A stretch of DNA of 8,971 bases from Thermoplasmata archaeon (GTDB lineage: Archaea; Thermoplasmatota; Thermoplasmata; Thermoplasmatales; Thermoplasmataceae), in assembly GCA_021806345.1 (NCBI GenBank), contig JAJZXP010000307.1:1-8971 (forward strand). The letters run 5' to 3'. The notes under the pieces are model-generated. The model saw only the letters and a program-made list of their open reading frames with translations, did no database searches and had not been told where the DNA came from. Shown one piece after another: positions 1-5,862 of the stretch. How positions within the stretch are numbered: the first letter of the stretch is position 1; every line of letters starts with the position of its first letter. The position numbers and the translations under genes were made by a program.

Positions 1-2
1 AC

Positions 3-260
3 AAGACATACCTTAGAAACAATGAGAAAGTGAAGGGATTCTTCTTCATCGTCTTTCTCGCGTTGAGGATAAGATTCAAGATCCTGAAGGTGCTGAAGGA
101 TCATAATTTACTTGGAAAGATGTCTGTGAATGAGATAATCTTCGAACTCTCAAAGATGGAGAGGATTGTTGAGAAGAACGGTGCAGAATACTTTGCAGCA
201 GTTCCAAAAAAGGTTGAAAAGATTGTTGATCTATTCAGTGACATGATACCTATGGGTTAA
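3..260 (+). CDS. IS1634/IS4-type transposase, C-terminal end (cut by window edge)
   Basis: The reading frame is open from the first bases of the window and ends at TAA 258-260, so only the last ~85 residues are seen; the GTG at 30 is internal and not the true start. The visible part runs KTYLRNNEKV, then a hydrophobic helix (FFFIVFLALRIRF), then a helical tail with LLGKMSVNEIIFELSK. This matches the C-terminal end of IS1634/IS4-type DDE transposases, where a 'YR..E.V.GH.F..FLAL' helix carrying the region just after the catalytic glutamate is followed by a helical 'EIL.ELSK' segment. The catalytic residues lie outside the window. The end looks intact, so the element may be complete to the left. 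No terminal inverted repeat could be recognised after the stop. Confidence 0.65.
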   Translation, partial: KTYLRNNEKVKGFFFIVFLALRIRFKILKVLKDHNLLGKMSVNEIIFELSKMERIVEKNGAEYFAAVPKKVEKIVDLFSDMIPMG

Positions 261-342
261 ATTGGGGGGAGTTCAGGTTACTTACTTTCCGCGTGAAATT
301 TAAGCATTATCCTCGAATCTTTCATCCGTCCGGAGCGGCTTT

Positions 343-1790
343 CTAGCCTTGCAGGTTAGAGTCCTGAAGACACCTGCCAACCTCAACAGATCTTTCTATA
401 GCCTCGGGCAGTTAAGACAGGAATTTCTTTACAATCTCTCAACTGTCTCGATCGATTTCATTTGCACCATAGAGAGGTTTCTAATAACCCATCGGTTGTT
501 GGTGACTGGTGTGGTCTTGATTCCGGATATATCCGACTTGATTCTTTCTCTTCTCTCGACATGCCCACCCCGATCTCACATTATCCGGGATTCTTAAGCA
601 GTAATGCAAGAAAGTACACAAACAGGACCAACAATCTTGTTCACGCTTTTCAGCATGACTTGTGCGACCCCGGTATACGGATATGAGTTGCTCATGTCTC
701 TTTTCAACATGCGCAGGCTTTTTTTTAACTGGAAAGAATCTTTTTCAGTAGAAGTTTTCGGTCATTGGTGATCAGCAGAAACAGCCTTCGCATGTTTTGT
801 CAAAATCTATGTTTTCTATTGAGGTTCCACCCCACATGGAATCGTTTCTTTGAACGTGGTGCGTTATTCAATCATGGGTCCTAGTCCTCCCTTTGGCCGA
901 TGCACTTTCCGTTACATATCCTTTTCTGCGATCCTGAATCAAACCCATCCCCTTCCAATCGTCCTTTAGCATCTTCGGCTACATATTTCATGTCATCAGG
1001 ACTATGAAGCCTACATTTTTCGACTTGAACTCTGTCTCCAGCCTTTCAAGTTCCATGATGGGCTTTTGTATCATGCCACCCCTGATCTCCTTATCGTGTC
1101 CCGCCTTTTGTGAGTCCCAGACCCATACTGTGCAAAAATCATCGGAAGCCGGAATGGAGGATTCAACCAGCTTCCATGTGTGCTCCTTGTCCTTTTTTTC
1201 CATAAACTGTTGCTTCCCATACGACAGGTTGGAACTGTATCAACTCTCAGAAGGTGCTGTACTCCTTCTACGTTGCCTACGAGGTGGTGATAAACTTGCC
1301 ATTGTTTCTGTCCATTTGCATCAGAGAAAAGCTTTGAATTTGCAACGTAGAGAAAATCCGATCTTCCGGCGGGTTTCTGAGTAGAATCCCATGTCACGAT
1401 GTACGTCGGACTGTCGTTCGTATTGCGATTAGTAATCCTGTAATGAACAGTTAATACACCTTCTGCGGTGACCATGAGGTTCCATGCAAACTTCTTCAGG
1501 TCCTTTCTGTGATCCTTGATATGGTCGAGTGTCAGGTTCACGGTTTTCTTCAACTTCATGTCTTTTCCGGTAGCTGTCCGGTATAAATCCCTCAATGCCG
1601 CTGATGTCGGATCGTTGTGAAACCTTTTCATGGATATATTAAATTGCCTGACAGCGCTGACGACAGTCTCTGTCATGTGTGAAGCCGATCCGCACAAAAA
1701 GTCCTTACATTGGCCTCCCTATGCGGTCATCGTTTATGAGTATGGCATCACCGTCGGATACGTCAGGTAGGGTAGCGGATATTCCGGAAA
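343..1790 (-). pseudogene. Decayed IS1634-like DDE transposase, many frameshifts
   Basis: Minus-strand frames taken in order reconstruct a nearly full-length transposase. N-terminal piece with INDDRIGRPM at ~1710-1740 (ends at TAA, 1705-1707). Main open segment 1697 to ~1205 with HNDPTS (first catalytic Asp region), KDHRKDLKKFAWNLMVTAEG, NTNDSPTYIVTWDS and FLYVANSKL. A second frame 1203-988 (EKKDKEHTWKLVESS...) is followed by a third, ~1013-884. Further pieces at ~880-780 (FDKTCEGCF...LITNDRKLLLKK), ~720-660 (EKRHEQLISV) and ~600-470 (YPESRPHQSPTT) lead to a C-terminal remnant ending at TAG, 343-345. The order of blocks is that of IS1634-family transposases of the 'NDDR.GR...HNDSTS...KDHRPDLKQ...YVADSKL...LITNDR...KRHEQLK' type. 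The second catalytic Asp position reads Asn (VANSKL), and an 8-T run near 719-726 coincides with one frame break. The gene cannot encode an active enzyme. Its left end is uncertain by ~70 bases. Confidence 0.75.
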
Positions 1791-1874
1791 CTTGGATTCA
1801 GTATCAGGAAACAAAGGCAGATCGTAGAAAAGTCCGACGAGGAGAAGAACAATTTTAAAAACTACGTTAAATTG

Positions 1875-2135
1875 TGCATTATGGTGCCTGGTTCGTGTCC
1901 AAGAATGAGTGCCATTTCTCCCAGCTTGACAGGCATAAGGCTCTTCTTTCTGCCACGATACTCTCCGGGTTTAAATCCTATAGAACGAGTGTGGAAGTTC
2001 ATAAGGAAGAAGGCAACTCTTAACGTGTGTTTTTCATCACTTGAGGAACTGAAAAACGCACCGCTCATGCAGTTCAATATGTACAGAAAAAAAGGTCTTG
2101 AAATTGTACGGAATAACTCAAGTCGTTACGCATAA
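1875..2135 (+). pseudogene. IS630-like transposase, C-terminal remnant
   Basis: The frame ending at TAA 2133-2135 encodes IRLFFLPRYSPGLNPIERVW followed by a basic helix and FSSLEELKNA. This is the signature C-terminal block of IS630-family DDE transposases, where the Glu of 'LNPIE' is the third catalytic acid. About 30 codons upstream the protein-like signal moves to another frame (YGAWFVSKN at ~1879-1905), resembling the family's 'D.A.WH.SK' block with the Asp and His lost. This indicates a frameshift around 1930-1945. The N-terminal domain and first catalytic Asp are absent upstream, where the sequence belongs to the minus-strand IS1634-like remnant. It is a truncated, non-functional relic, possibly inserted into or recombined with that relic. 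Confidence 0.7.
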
Positions 2136-2173
2136 AACAGAAAACAAACATCCATCAACCAGTGACAGGAATC

Positions 2174-2195
2174 AAAAAATGTGAATACAAAAAAA
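2174..2195 (-). terminator. U-rich archaeal-type terminator of the aldehyde dehydrogenase
   Basis: Reading on the minus strand just after the aldehyde dehydrogenase stop codon (2211-2213), two T runs follow within 40 nt: seven Ts (plus-strand A tract 2189-2195) and six Ts (2174-2179). Archaeal RNA polymerase terminates at such oligo-U tracts without needing a hairpin, and no clear hairpin is seen. The assignment comes from position and composition only. Confidence 0.5.
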
Positions 2196-2210
2196 TAAGT
2201 GACGTTGAAT

Positions 2211-3650
2211 TTACCAGCCCATATACGTGGTCTTTTCCTTTGAGTAGAAGTCCAGAGCTTCTTCACCCATTTCCTTCCAGGTATTTGCCCCAGAGCTCTT
2301 GAATGCTCCGAATGGAGCTTGAAGTTCAAGACCAACCGTGGGTTTATTGATTTTTATCACCCCGGCATCTACCTTTCTGGAATATTCCATAGCATTCTTC
2401 AGGCTACTAGTCATTATGCCCGATGTATGCCCATATGGCACTGAATTGACAAGATTTATCGCTTCGTCCAATCCGTCGACCACGGTAACAGCCAGTACTG
2501 GCCCGAAAATCTCTTCCTTGAATATTTTCATATCCGGAGTGACACCATCGAAGATAACTGGAGCCAGAAATAGGCCATTTCCTTCTGGAGTACCTTCACC
2601 GATGATCATCTTGGCCCCTTCCTGCTTTCCTGCCTCTATGTAAGAAACATCGTTCTCAAACTGCTGTTTGTCAACAACTGGACCCATATCAACTTCATTG
2701 GACCTGCCGTCTCCGTACTTCCACTCCTTTGTGGCTGAAACGAGCTTTTTCATGAAACTGTCATACACCTTCTTGTGAACAAGAAGCCTGCTTGTTGCAG
2801 TGCATGATTGCCCAGTTAACCCAAAAGCACCAGACACAGAGTTTTTGACTGAAGTCTCCAAGTCTGCGCTTTCGTCCACGTAGACAGCATTCTTTCCGCC
2901 AAGCTCAAGCTGGATTCGGGTCATTGTACTTTTTCTACCAACTGATTGATATATGCCCTTTCCAACAGGTACAGAGCCAGTGAAGGAAACTGCCTTGATT
3001 TTTTCATTTTTCACGAGTCTGTCGCCTATCTCTCTCCCAGATCCAACTGCGATGTTGACAACATCTTCAGGCATTCCGGCTTTTTGCAAAGTCTCGATAA
3101 GCTTTGCAACAATTACAGGAGTTGCTGATGCAGGCTTCATGATAACTGTATTTCCAGCTGCCAGTGCAGGTGCAACTTTCCACACTGGTATTGAAAGAGG
3201 GAAGTTCCAAGGAGAAATCAATGCAACTGTTCCAAGAGGTTCTCGTGTAGTATATATGGACGTGTTATCATTGGCTGATGGTATTGTTTTGCCCCCATAT
3301 TTCATGGCTACTGCACCATAAAATTTCAGGGTGTTGTAACTTCTTATTACCTCCAATCTACTATCCTTAAGAGGTTTTCCCTCCTCGACTGTCATGAGCT
3401 CGGTGTATTCTTCCACTTGCTGCTCCATCAGTTCTCCTGCCTTTAGGAGGATGAGGCCTCTTTTGAACGGAGAAAAAGACGACCACCTAGAGAACGCCTC
3501 ATCCGCCCTATCCACTGCTTCGTCAAGATCCTGTGAAGTCATCGTCTTAAGTTGTGCAATGGTTTCATTGGTAGATGGATTTACGTCCTTCAGAACTGGG
3601 CCATTTCCTTTCACAATTTTGTCTACAATATTTTGGTAACCTATGTTCAT
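2211..3650 (-). CDS. Aldehyde dehydrogenase, 2,5-dioxopentanoate (alpha-ketoglutarate semialdehyde) dehydrogenase-like
   Basis: NAD(P)-dependent ALDH-superfamily enzyme of 479 aa, the usual length; it should oxidise an aldehyde to the acid in the cytoplasm. Counting from a TTG three codons upstream (3659), the visible motifs are SPWNFP (Asn152), KPASATP (Lys175), FTGS (226-229, nucleotide-binding loop), LELGGKN (general base Glu252), GQSCTATSR (catalytic Cys286) and EEIFGP (Glu383). The C-terminus (LELQAPFGAFKSSGA...WKEMGE...KEKTTYMGW) and the MTRIQLELGGKN block closely resemble, from memory, archaeal 2,5-dioxopentanoate dehydrogenases of the non-phosphorylative pentose route to alpha-ketoglutarate. 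The exact substrate is inference. I chose ATG 3648-3650 because MNIGYQ aligns with the N-terminus of those relatives; TTG at 3657-3659 would add three residues. No other pathway genes are adjacent: the downstream neighbour is IS debris and the upstream neighbour is a divergent orphan. All catalytic residues are present, so the gene looks functional. Confidence 0.93.
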   Translation of the reverse strand: MNIGYQNIVDKIVKGNGPVLKDVNPSTNETIAQLKTMTSQDLDEAVDRADEAFSRWSSFSPFKRGLILLKAGELMEQQVEEYTELMTVEEGKPLKDSRLEVIRSYNTLKFYGAVAMKYGGKTIPSANDNTSIYTTREPLGTVALISPWNFPLSIPVWKVAPALAAGNTVIMKPASATPVIVAKLIETLQKAGMPEDVVNIAVGSGREIGDRLVKNEKIKAVSFTGSVPVGKGIYQSVGRKSTMTRIQLELGGKNAVYVDESADLETSVKNSVSGAFGLTGQSCTATSRLLVHKKVYDSFMKKLVSATKEWKYGDGRSNEVDMGPVVDKQQFENDVSYIEAGKQEGAKMIIGEGTPEGNGLFLAPVIFDGVTPDMKIFKEEIFGPVLAVTVVDGLDEAINLVNSVPYGHTSGIMTSSLKNAMEYSRKVDAGVIKINKPTVGLELQAPFGAFKSSGANTWKEMGEEALDFYSKEKTTYMGW

Positions 3651-3692
3651 ATAATCCAATAGGAAATACGCATAGTTAAGGCTAATTGCTTA

Positions 3693-3700
3693 CATATATG
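3693..3700 (-). promoter_or_regulatory. Possible TATA box for the aldehyde dehydrogenase
   Basis: CATATATG lies 43-50 nt upstream of the ATG at 3650 on the minus strand. A start site ~25 nt downstream would give a ~20-nt leader with no visible Shine-Dalgarno sequence. A weaker TTAACTAT-like stretch at ~3670-3678 would suit leaderless transcription. The choice cannot be settled from sequence. Confidence 0.25.
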
Positions 3701-3799
3701 AATTTGGTCTCGATATTATAGGTGTTTGCTAATATCTCGATAACCTGACTTTTTGACCGCTTTTACTCAATACGTTCTTCAAATCCTAATTATAAAGGG

Positions 3800-3827
3800 T
3801 TCGTTGACGTTGACAGATTTTCGTTGA
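3800..3827. repeat. Direct repeat TTCGTTGA, 20-bp spacing
   Basis: TTCGTTGA occurs at 3800-3807 and again at 3820-3827, with related TTGACA and GTCGATGA copies between and after. The 20-bp period equals about two helical turns, which suits a protein binding one face of DNA. It lies in the divergent intergenic region between the aldehyde dehydrogenase and the 69-aa gene, ~45-70 bp upstream of the latter's TATA box. Its role as an activator or repressor site is inference. Confidence 0.3.
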
Positions 3828-3871
3828 TAAGTGTCGATGATAGCGACATGAAATCTTCGGATCAAAATTTA

Positions 3872-3879
3872 TTTATATG
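3872..3879 (+). promoter_or_regulatory. TATA box of the 69-aa orphan gene (leaderless)
   Basis: TTTATATG, preceded by an A-rich stretch that could serve as the BRE, is centred ~22 nt before ATG 3898. That is about the distance from TATA box to transcription start in archaea, so the mRNA would begin at or next to the start codon. It also argues against the in-frame ATG at 3877, which lies inside the TATA box. Confidence 0.6.
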
Positions 3880-3897
3880 TTGACAAGATTAAATTTA

Positions 3898-4107
3898 ATG
3901 GCAGGGAAATCAGTTCCATATAAGGTGACTTTTAGTAGAATGGATACGAAGGATACGGAGTTTGTTTATATTTTTAACCTTGAAGAAAAATCAGACAACC
4001 CATTGGAAAACGTGATGGAGACCTACAATAAGAGCCTTGCAGAACTTAAGAGATTTAATGGTATGAATTTTGATAAGTTATTAAAAGTTGAACCCATGTC
4101 TCTCTAA
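3898..4107 (+). CDS. Small orphan protein, 69 aa
   Basis: I do not recognise this gene. The start at ATG 3898 (MAGKSVPYKV) rather than ATG 3877 is chosen because the upstream TATA box is correctly spaced for a leaderless transcript from 3898 and overlaps 3877. The protein begins with a beta-like segment (VPYKVTFSRM), has an acidic stretch (MDTKDTEFVYIFNLEEKSD), then a probable amphipathic helix (ENVMETYNKSLAELKRF) and a short tail (FDKLLKVEPMSL). There are no cysteines, signal peptide or membrane segment. It is monocistronic, divergent from the aldehyde dehydrogenase, with no gene close downstream. The clean promoter and protein-like composition support a real gene. The function is unknown. 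Confidence 0.6.
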   Translation: MAGKSVPYKVTFSRMDTKDTEFVYIFNLEEKSDNPLENVMETYNKSLAELKRFNGMNFDKLLKVEPMSL

Positions 4108-4402
4108 TATTAAAGTAAATCAGTTGGTAGTTGCTTGATCATATAATGAATTGACTCATGGAAGGGTCTTATAGGTGCATAGTTGCAATATTATCGCCAG
4201 AACATTAGTAGCTAAGGATTGTAGGTATGTCTTCTTTATCAAGTTGTCTATCCTTTCTACAATACGGTTACTAGGATCAAGTATTATTACATCGATAACT
4301 ACGAGAAAATAACCACTTTCACCACTGGCATACTTTATTTCATGGAGCAAAGTGCAAAGTTATTTGACAACACACAACATTGTATGTGTCTTTGATATAC
4401 GG
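4108..4402. other. Intergenic stretch without a convincing gene
   Basis: The only long frame is on the minus strand (4156-4350, TTG start; includes FLVVIDVIILDPSNRIVERI). It has hydrophobic strand-like and helical segments and could be a small gene or a relic, but it lacks an ATG, a Shine-Dalgarno sequence and a recognisable family. No RNA gene, repeat or mobile-element end was recognised here. Confidence 0.3.
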
Positions 4403-4630
4403 TTACTTCTCCACCCTAGTAAGTTCTCTCTGGAATCTCTCCTTCAGATCTGGATTCCCCACAATCTGCTTCAGCACAGTCTCAAGGATCAACTCCTTGA
4501 AATCATCAGGGGATGCCTCTATGATCTTTTTCGTAGGCATGTCTACGACATCTGATCTCATGATCGTGTCCTCGATCCGCTTTGCCTCATCCTTCAGCTT
4601 CTTCTCCGTTAGCGTCTTGTCCAGGATCAT
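4403..4630 (-). CDS. Small helical orphan protein, 75 aa
   Basis: ATG 4628-4630 is the first ATG after an in-frame stop. The product is highly charged and predicted helical throughout: an N-terminal Lys/Glu-rich helix (EKKLKDEAKRIEDTIMRSD), a short linker (VVDMPTKK), then two helices (SPDDFKELILETVLKQIVG and PDLKERFQRELTRVEK). There are no cysteines or membrane segments. The family is not recognised; the size and helical build would suit an antitoxin-like or small regulatory protein, but no motif proves this and no toxin partner is adjacent. A TATA-like stretch inside an imperfect palindrome (4662-4692) lies ~40 nt upstream, which suggests regulated transcription. GAG/AAG-rich, helix-forming codon content favours a real gene. 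Confidence 0.5.
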   Translation of the reverse strand: MILDKTLTEKKLKDEAKRIEDTIMRSDVVDMPTKKIIEASPDDFKELILETVLKQIVGNPDLKERFQRELTRVEK

Positions 4631-4661
4631 GCTGGACTTTCTCAGAGACCTTCACATTTGA

Positions 4662-4692
4662 CTCTATTATTATATGCAATAATAGTATAGAG
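4662..4692. promoter_or_regulatory. Imperfect palindrome over the TATA region of the 75-aa gene
   Basis: CTCTATTATTAT, centre ATGC, then AATAATAGTATAGAG form an imperfect inverted repeat (outer CTCTA/TAGAG, inner TTATT/AATAA). On the minus strand it holds an AT-rich TATA-like core (GCATATAATAATAG) ~40 nt before the ATG at 4630. The position suits an operator that blocks promoter access. The binding protein is unknown. Confidence 0.4.
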
Positions 4693-5004
4693 ATGTTTTC
4701 TATAGTATTCGCGTAAAAAATTAAACGGACATAGGCGATCCCGTCTAAGAGAAAAAGATTTGTTAATCAGTTTTTGCTTTATCAGGTAACATAGATTTTT
4801 AGCGGTACTGCCCACATCAGGTTACGGTCTATATTAGCCATGTTAATATCCATCTTTGGAAGTCACCATATCTTCGATGTCCGAACTCATTGAGTATAAC
4901 TCAATACTCTTTATCTCGTTCGCGGAAATAAAATTGAAAAGATATTAAAAAGATCTCTTTGTGATACGACAAAAAAACAAATCTTTCAGGAAGACAATGG
5001 AATT
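4693..5004. other. Intergenic region with an operator-like dyad and tiny frames
   Basis: No gene longer than ~25 codons is convincing. On the minus strand a 15-codon frame (ATG 4888-4890, MSSDIEDMVTSKDGY) is followed in another frame by a 23-codon ORF (MDINMANIDRNLMWAVPLKI...), which could be a decayed small gene. An A/T-rich promoter-like stretch (TATTAAAAA, 4943-4951) may drive the plus-strand 54-aa and 101-aa pair downstream. The strongest element is the dyad at 4889-4905. Confidence 0.35.
4889..4905. promoter_or_regulatory. Perfect 7-bp dyad, operator-like
   Basis: ATTGAGT and ACTCAAT flank a 3-nt ATA spacer, giving a perfect inverted repeat. An overlapping dyad (ACTCA-T-TGAGT, 4885-4895) and a further partial copy to 4909 make a small cluster of ACTCA/TGAGT half-sites. 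Its core TTGAGTATAACTCAA resembles the dyad at 8907-8921 near the integrase promoter. The arms are short for a terminator hairpin and no U tract follows at once, so a protein-binding site is preferred. Confidence 0.45.
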
Positions 5005-5169
5005 ATGGCTTGTGTTATATTATTCAGACAAGGTTTTGCAGGTTGCATTAACCCGTTGCCATACAACGCAAAACAATATGAGAATTATATTAATATTCTA
5101 TTCGAAGATACTGACAGAGTGGAAATAAGGAAGTCGGAGGTGGGAAGATATGAAAGAGAGGATAAGTGA
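5005..5169 (+). CDS. Small ORF, 54 aa, overlapping the Sm-like gene
   Basis: This ORF begins at ATG 5005 (MACVILFRQGFAGCINPLPY) and ends at TGA 5167-5169, 20 nt inside the next gene. Its second half is charged (NILFEDTDRVEIRKSEVGRY), with composition like a folded soluble protein. An out-of-frame alternative at ATG 4997 (43 codons) has a less protein-like composition. A weak AGGA lies 13 nt upstream. The overlap with the downstream start suggests translational coupling. I do not recognise a family; it has two cysteines (residues 3 and 14). Its reality rests on composition and gene arrangement. Confidence 0.45.
   Translation: MACVILFRQGFAGCINPLPYNAKQYENYINILFEDTDRVEIRKSEVGRYEREDK
5136..5142 (+). 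promoter_or_regulatory. Strong Shine-Dalgarno site GGAGGTG
   Basis: GGAGGTG lies 7 nt before ATG 5150 and is complementary to the archaeal 16S 3' end. It fixes the start of the 101-aa gene. A strong site here, where the integrase and 69-aa genes look leaderless, fits an internal cistron read from a longer transcript. Confidence 0.75.
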
Positions 5170-5455
5170 TCTCGAATTTGTTAAAAATATGAGAAAAGGG
5201 CTCATGCCTCTGATAGGCAGAAATGTCAAGGTGACCGTCAGAGTAACATCTAAAAAAGACCTTAGAACTTATTCCGGACTGCTCGTCAGCGTTGGAGATG
5301 ATAACTTCGATCTTGAAGTTCCCACTTATCATGATGGAAAAATCGTGTCACGTAATATAGTAAGATATAATTTGATCGATGTTCACTATTATTATTCTCT
5401 TGATGGAGAGCCTAGAGGATATAAATGGATATTTCCCATGAGATACCGGAAATAG
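5150..5455 (+). CDS. Small protein with possible Sm-like (LSM/Hfq-type) fold, 101 aa
   Basis: The start is fixed by the Shine-Dalgarno site 7 nt upstream. The predicted layout is an N-terminal helix (residues 5-20), then strands NVKVTVRV (25-32), TYSGLLVSVGDDNFDLEV (40-57) and SRNIVRYNLIDVHYYY (67-82), with a C-terminal tail rich in Tyr, Arg and Lys. The pattern 'helix - G..V.V - ..(Y)SG.L.SV.DD.F.LEV - hydrophobic strands' resembles the Sm1 motif of Sm-like RNA-binding proteins, including the conserved Gly (43) and the turn Asp-Asp-Asn (50-52). The second motif lacks the usual IRG signature, so the assignment is tentative. If correct, it would form a ring that binds RNA. A generic small beta-barrel is the alternative. 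It is probably cotranscribed with the overlapping 54-aa ORF. Confidence 0.6.
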   Translation: MKERISDLEFVKNMRKGLMPLIGRNVKVTVRVTSKKDLRTYSGLLVSVGDDNFDLEVPTYHDGKIVSRNIVRYNLIDVHYYYSLDGEPRGYKWIFPMRYRK

Positions 5456-5588
5456 AATAAGGATTTAAAGAAAATTCTCGTCCTAATTCGACTCAATAAT
5501 AAGTTAGAAGAATAATTACCAGCAAAAAGGTCTGTTGACAAGCCTCAGAAAAACCACATCAGAAATCTGACCAGGTTAGTTACATACT
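5456..5588. other. Spacer after the Sm-like gene
   Basis: No gene was recognised. The only structure seen is a short dyad (TCAGA-AA-TCTGA, 5560-5571). No T-rich terminator was seen immediately after the 101-aa gene on the plus strand. Confidence 0.4.
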
Positions 5589-5690
5589 TTATATTTCTAT
5601 ATTTGACTGCTTAAAAGAGAAAGCTTTCGTGATTATCCTGCTTATGAAATCTTCATTCTGGATCTCGGCGTTTGTAAGGCTTGACAGAGT
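5589..5690 (-). pseudogene. Short coding-like remnant
   Basis: A 33-codon minus-strand frame with no start codon, ending at TAA 5589-5591, has a protein-like, helical composition (NAEIQNEDFISRIITKAFSF). The ~170 bases before it (5695-5865) contain further coding-like stretches in changing frames, such as MSRLKMNEETGIYRSRF. Those vaguely recall the C-terminal part of an IS4-type transposase, but the match is too weak to name. It may be the 3' end of the broken gene at 5863-6258. Confidence 0.3.
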
Positions 5691-5862
5691 TTAAACATCC
5701 TCTATATGAGAGTAAGCGACATATGGTGCGACACCCTTGGCTCTTTGGTCTCACGGGGGACCGAACTCTGTCCATACAGTCCTTTCAACCCACAGTTGGT
5801 AGATAGAACCTTGATCGATATATTCCTGTTTCCTCATTCATCTTCAATCTGGACATCGGAAT

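Noticed and set aside
1004..1384. Long plus-strand reading frame of 126 codons
   Set aside because: It lies antisense to the decayed minus-strand transposase, whose blocks match a known family; the plus-strand product has Ser/Cys-rich composition typical of a shadow frame.
2953..3321. Plus-strand reading frame of 122 codons
   Set aside because: It is antisense to the intact aldehyde dehydrogenase and has no motif or start signal.
2211..3650. Assignment as the Thermoplasma glyceraldehyde dehydrogenase of the non-phosphorylative Entner-Doudoroff route
   Set aside because: The remembered C-terminal and active-site surroundings fit the 2,5-dioxopentanoate dehydrogenase type better; the substrate remains unproven.
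4156..4350. Minus-strand 64-codon hydrophobic ORF as a firm gene
   Set aside because: It has a TTG start only, no ribosome-binding or promoter signal and no recognised family; kept only as a possible partner or relic.
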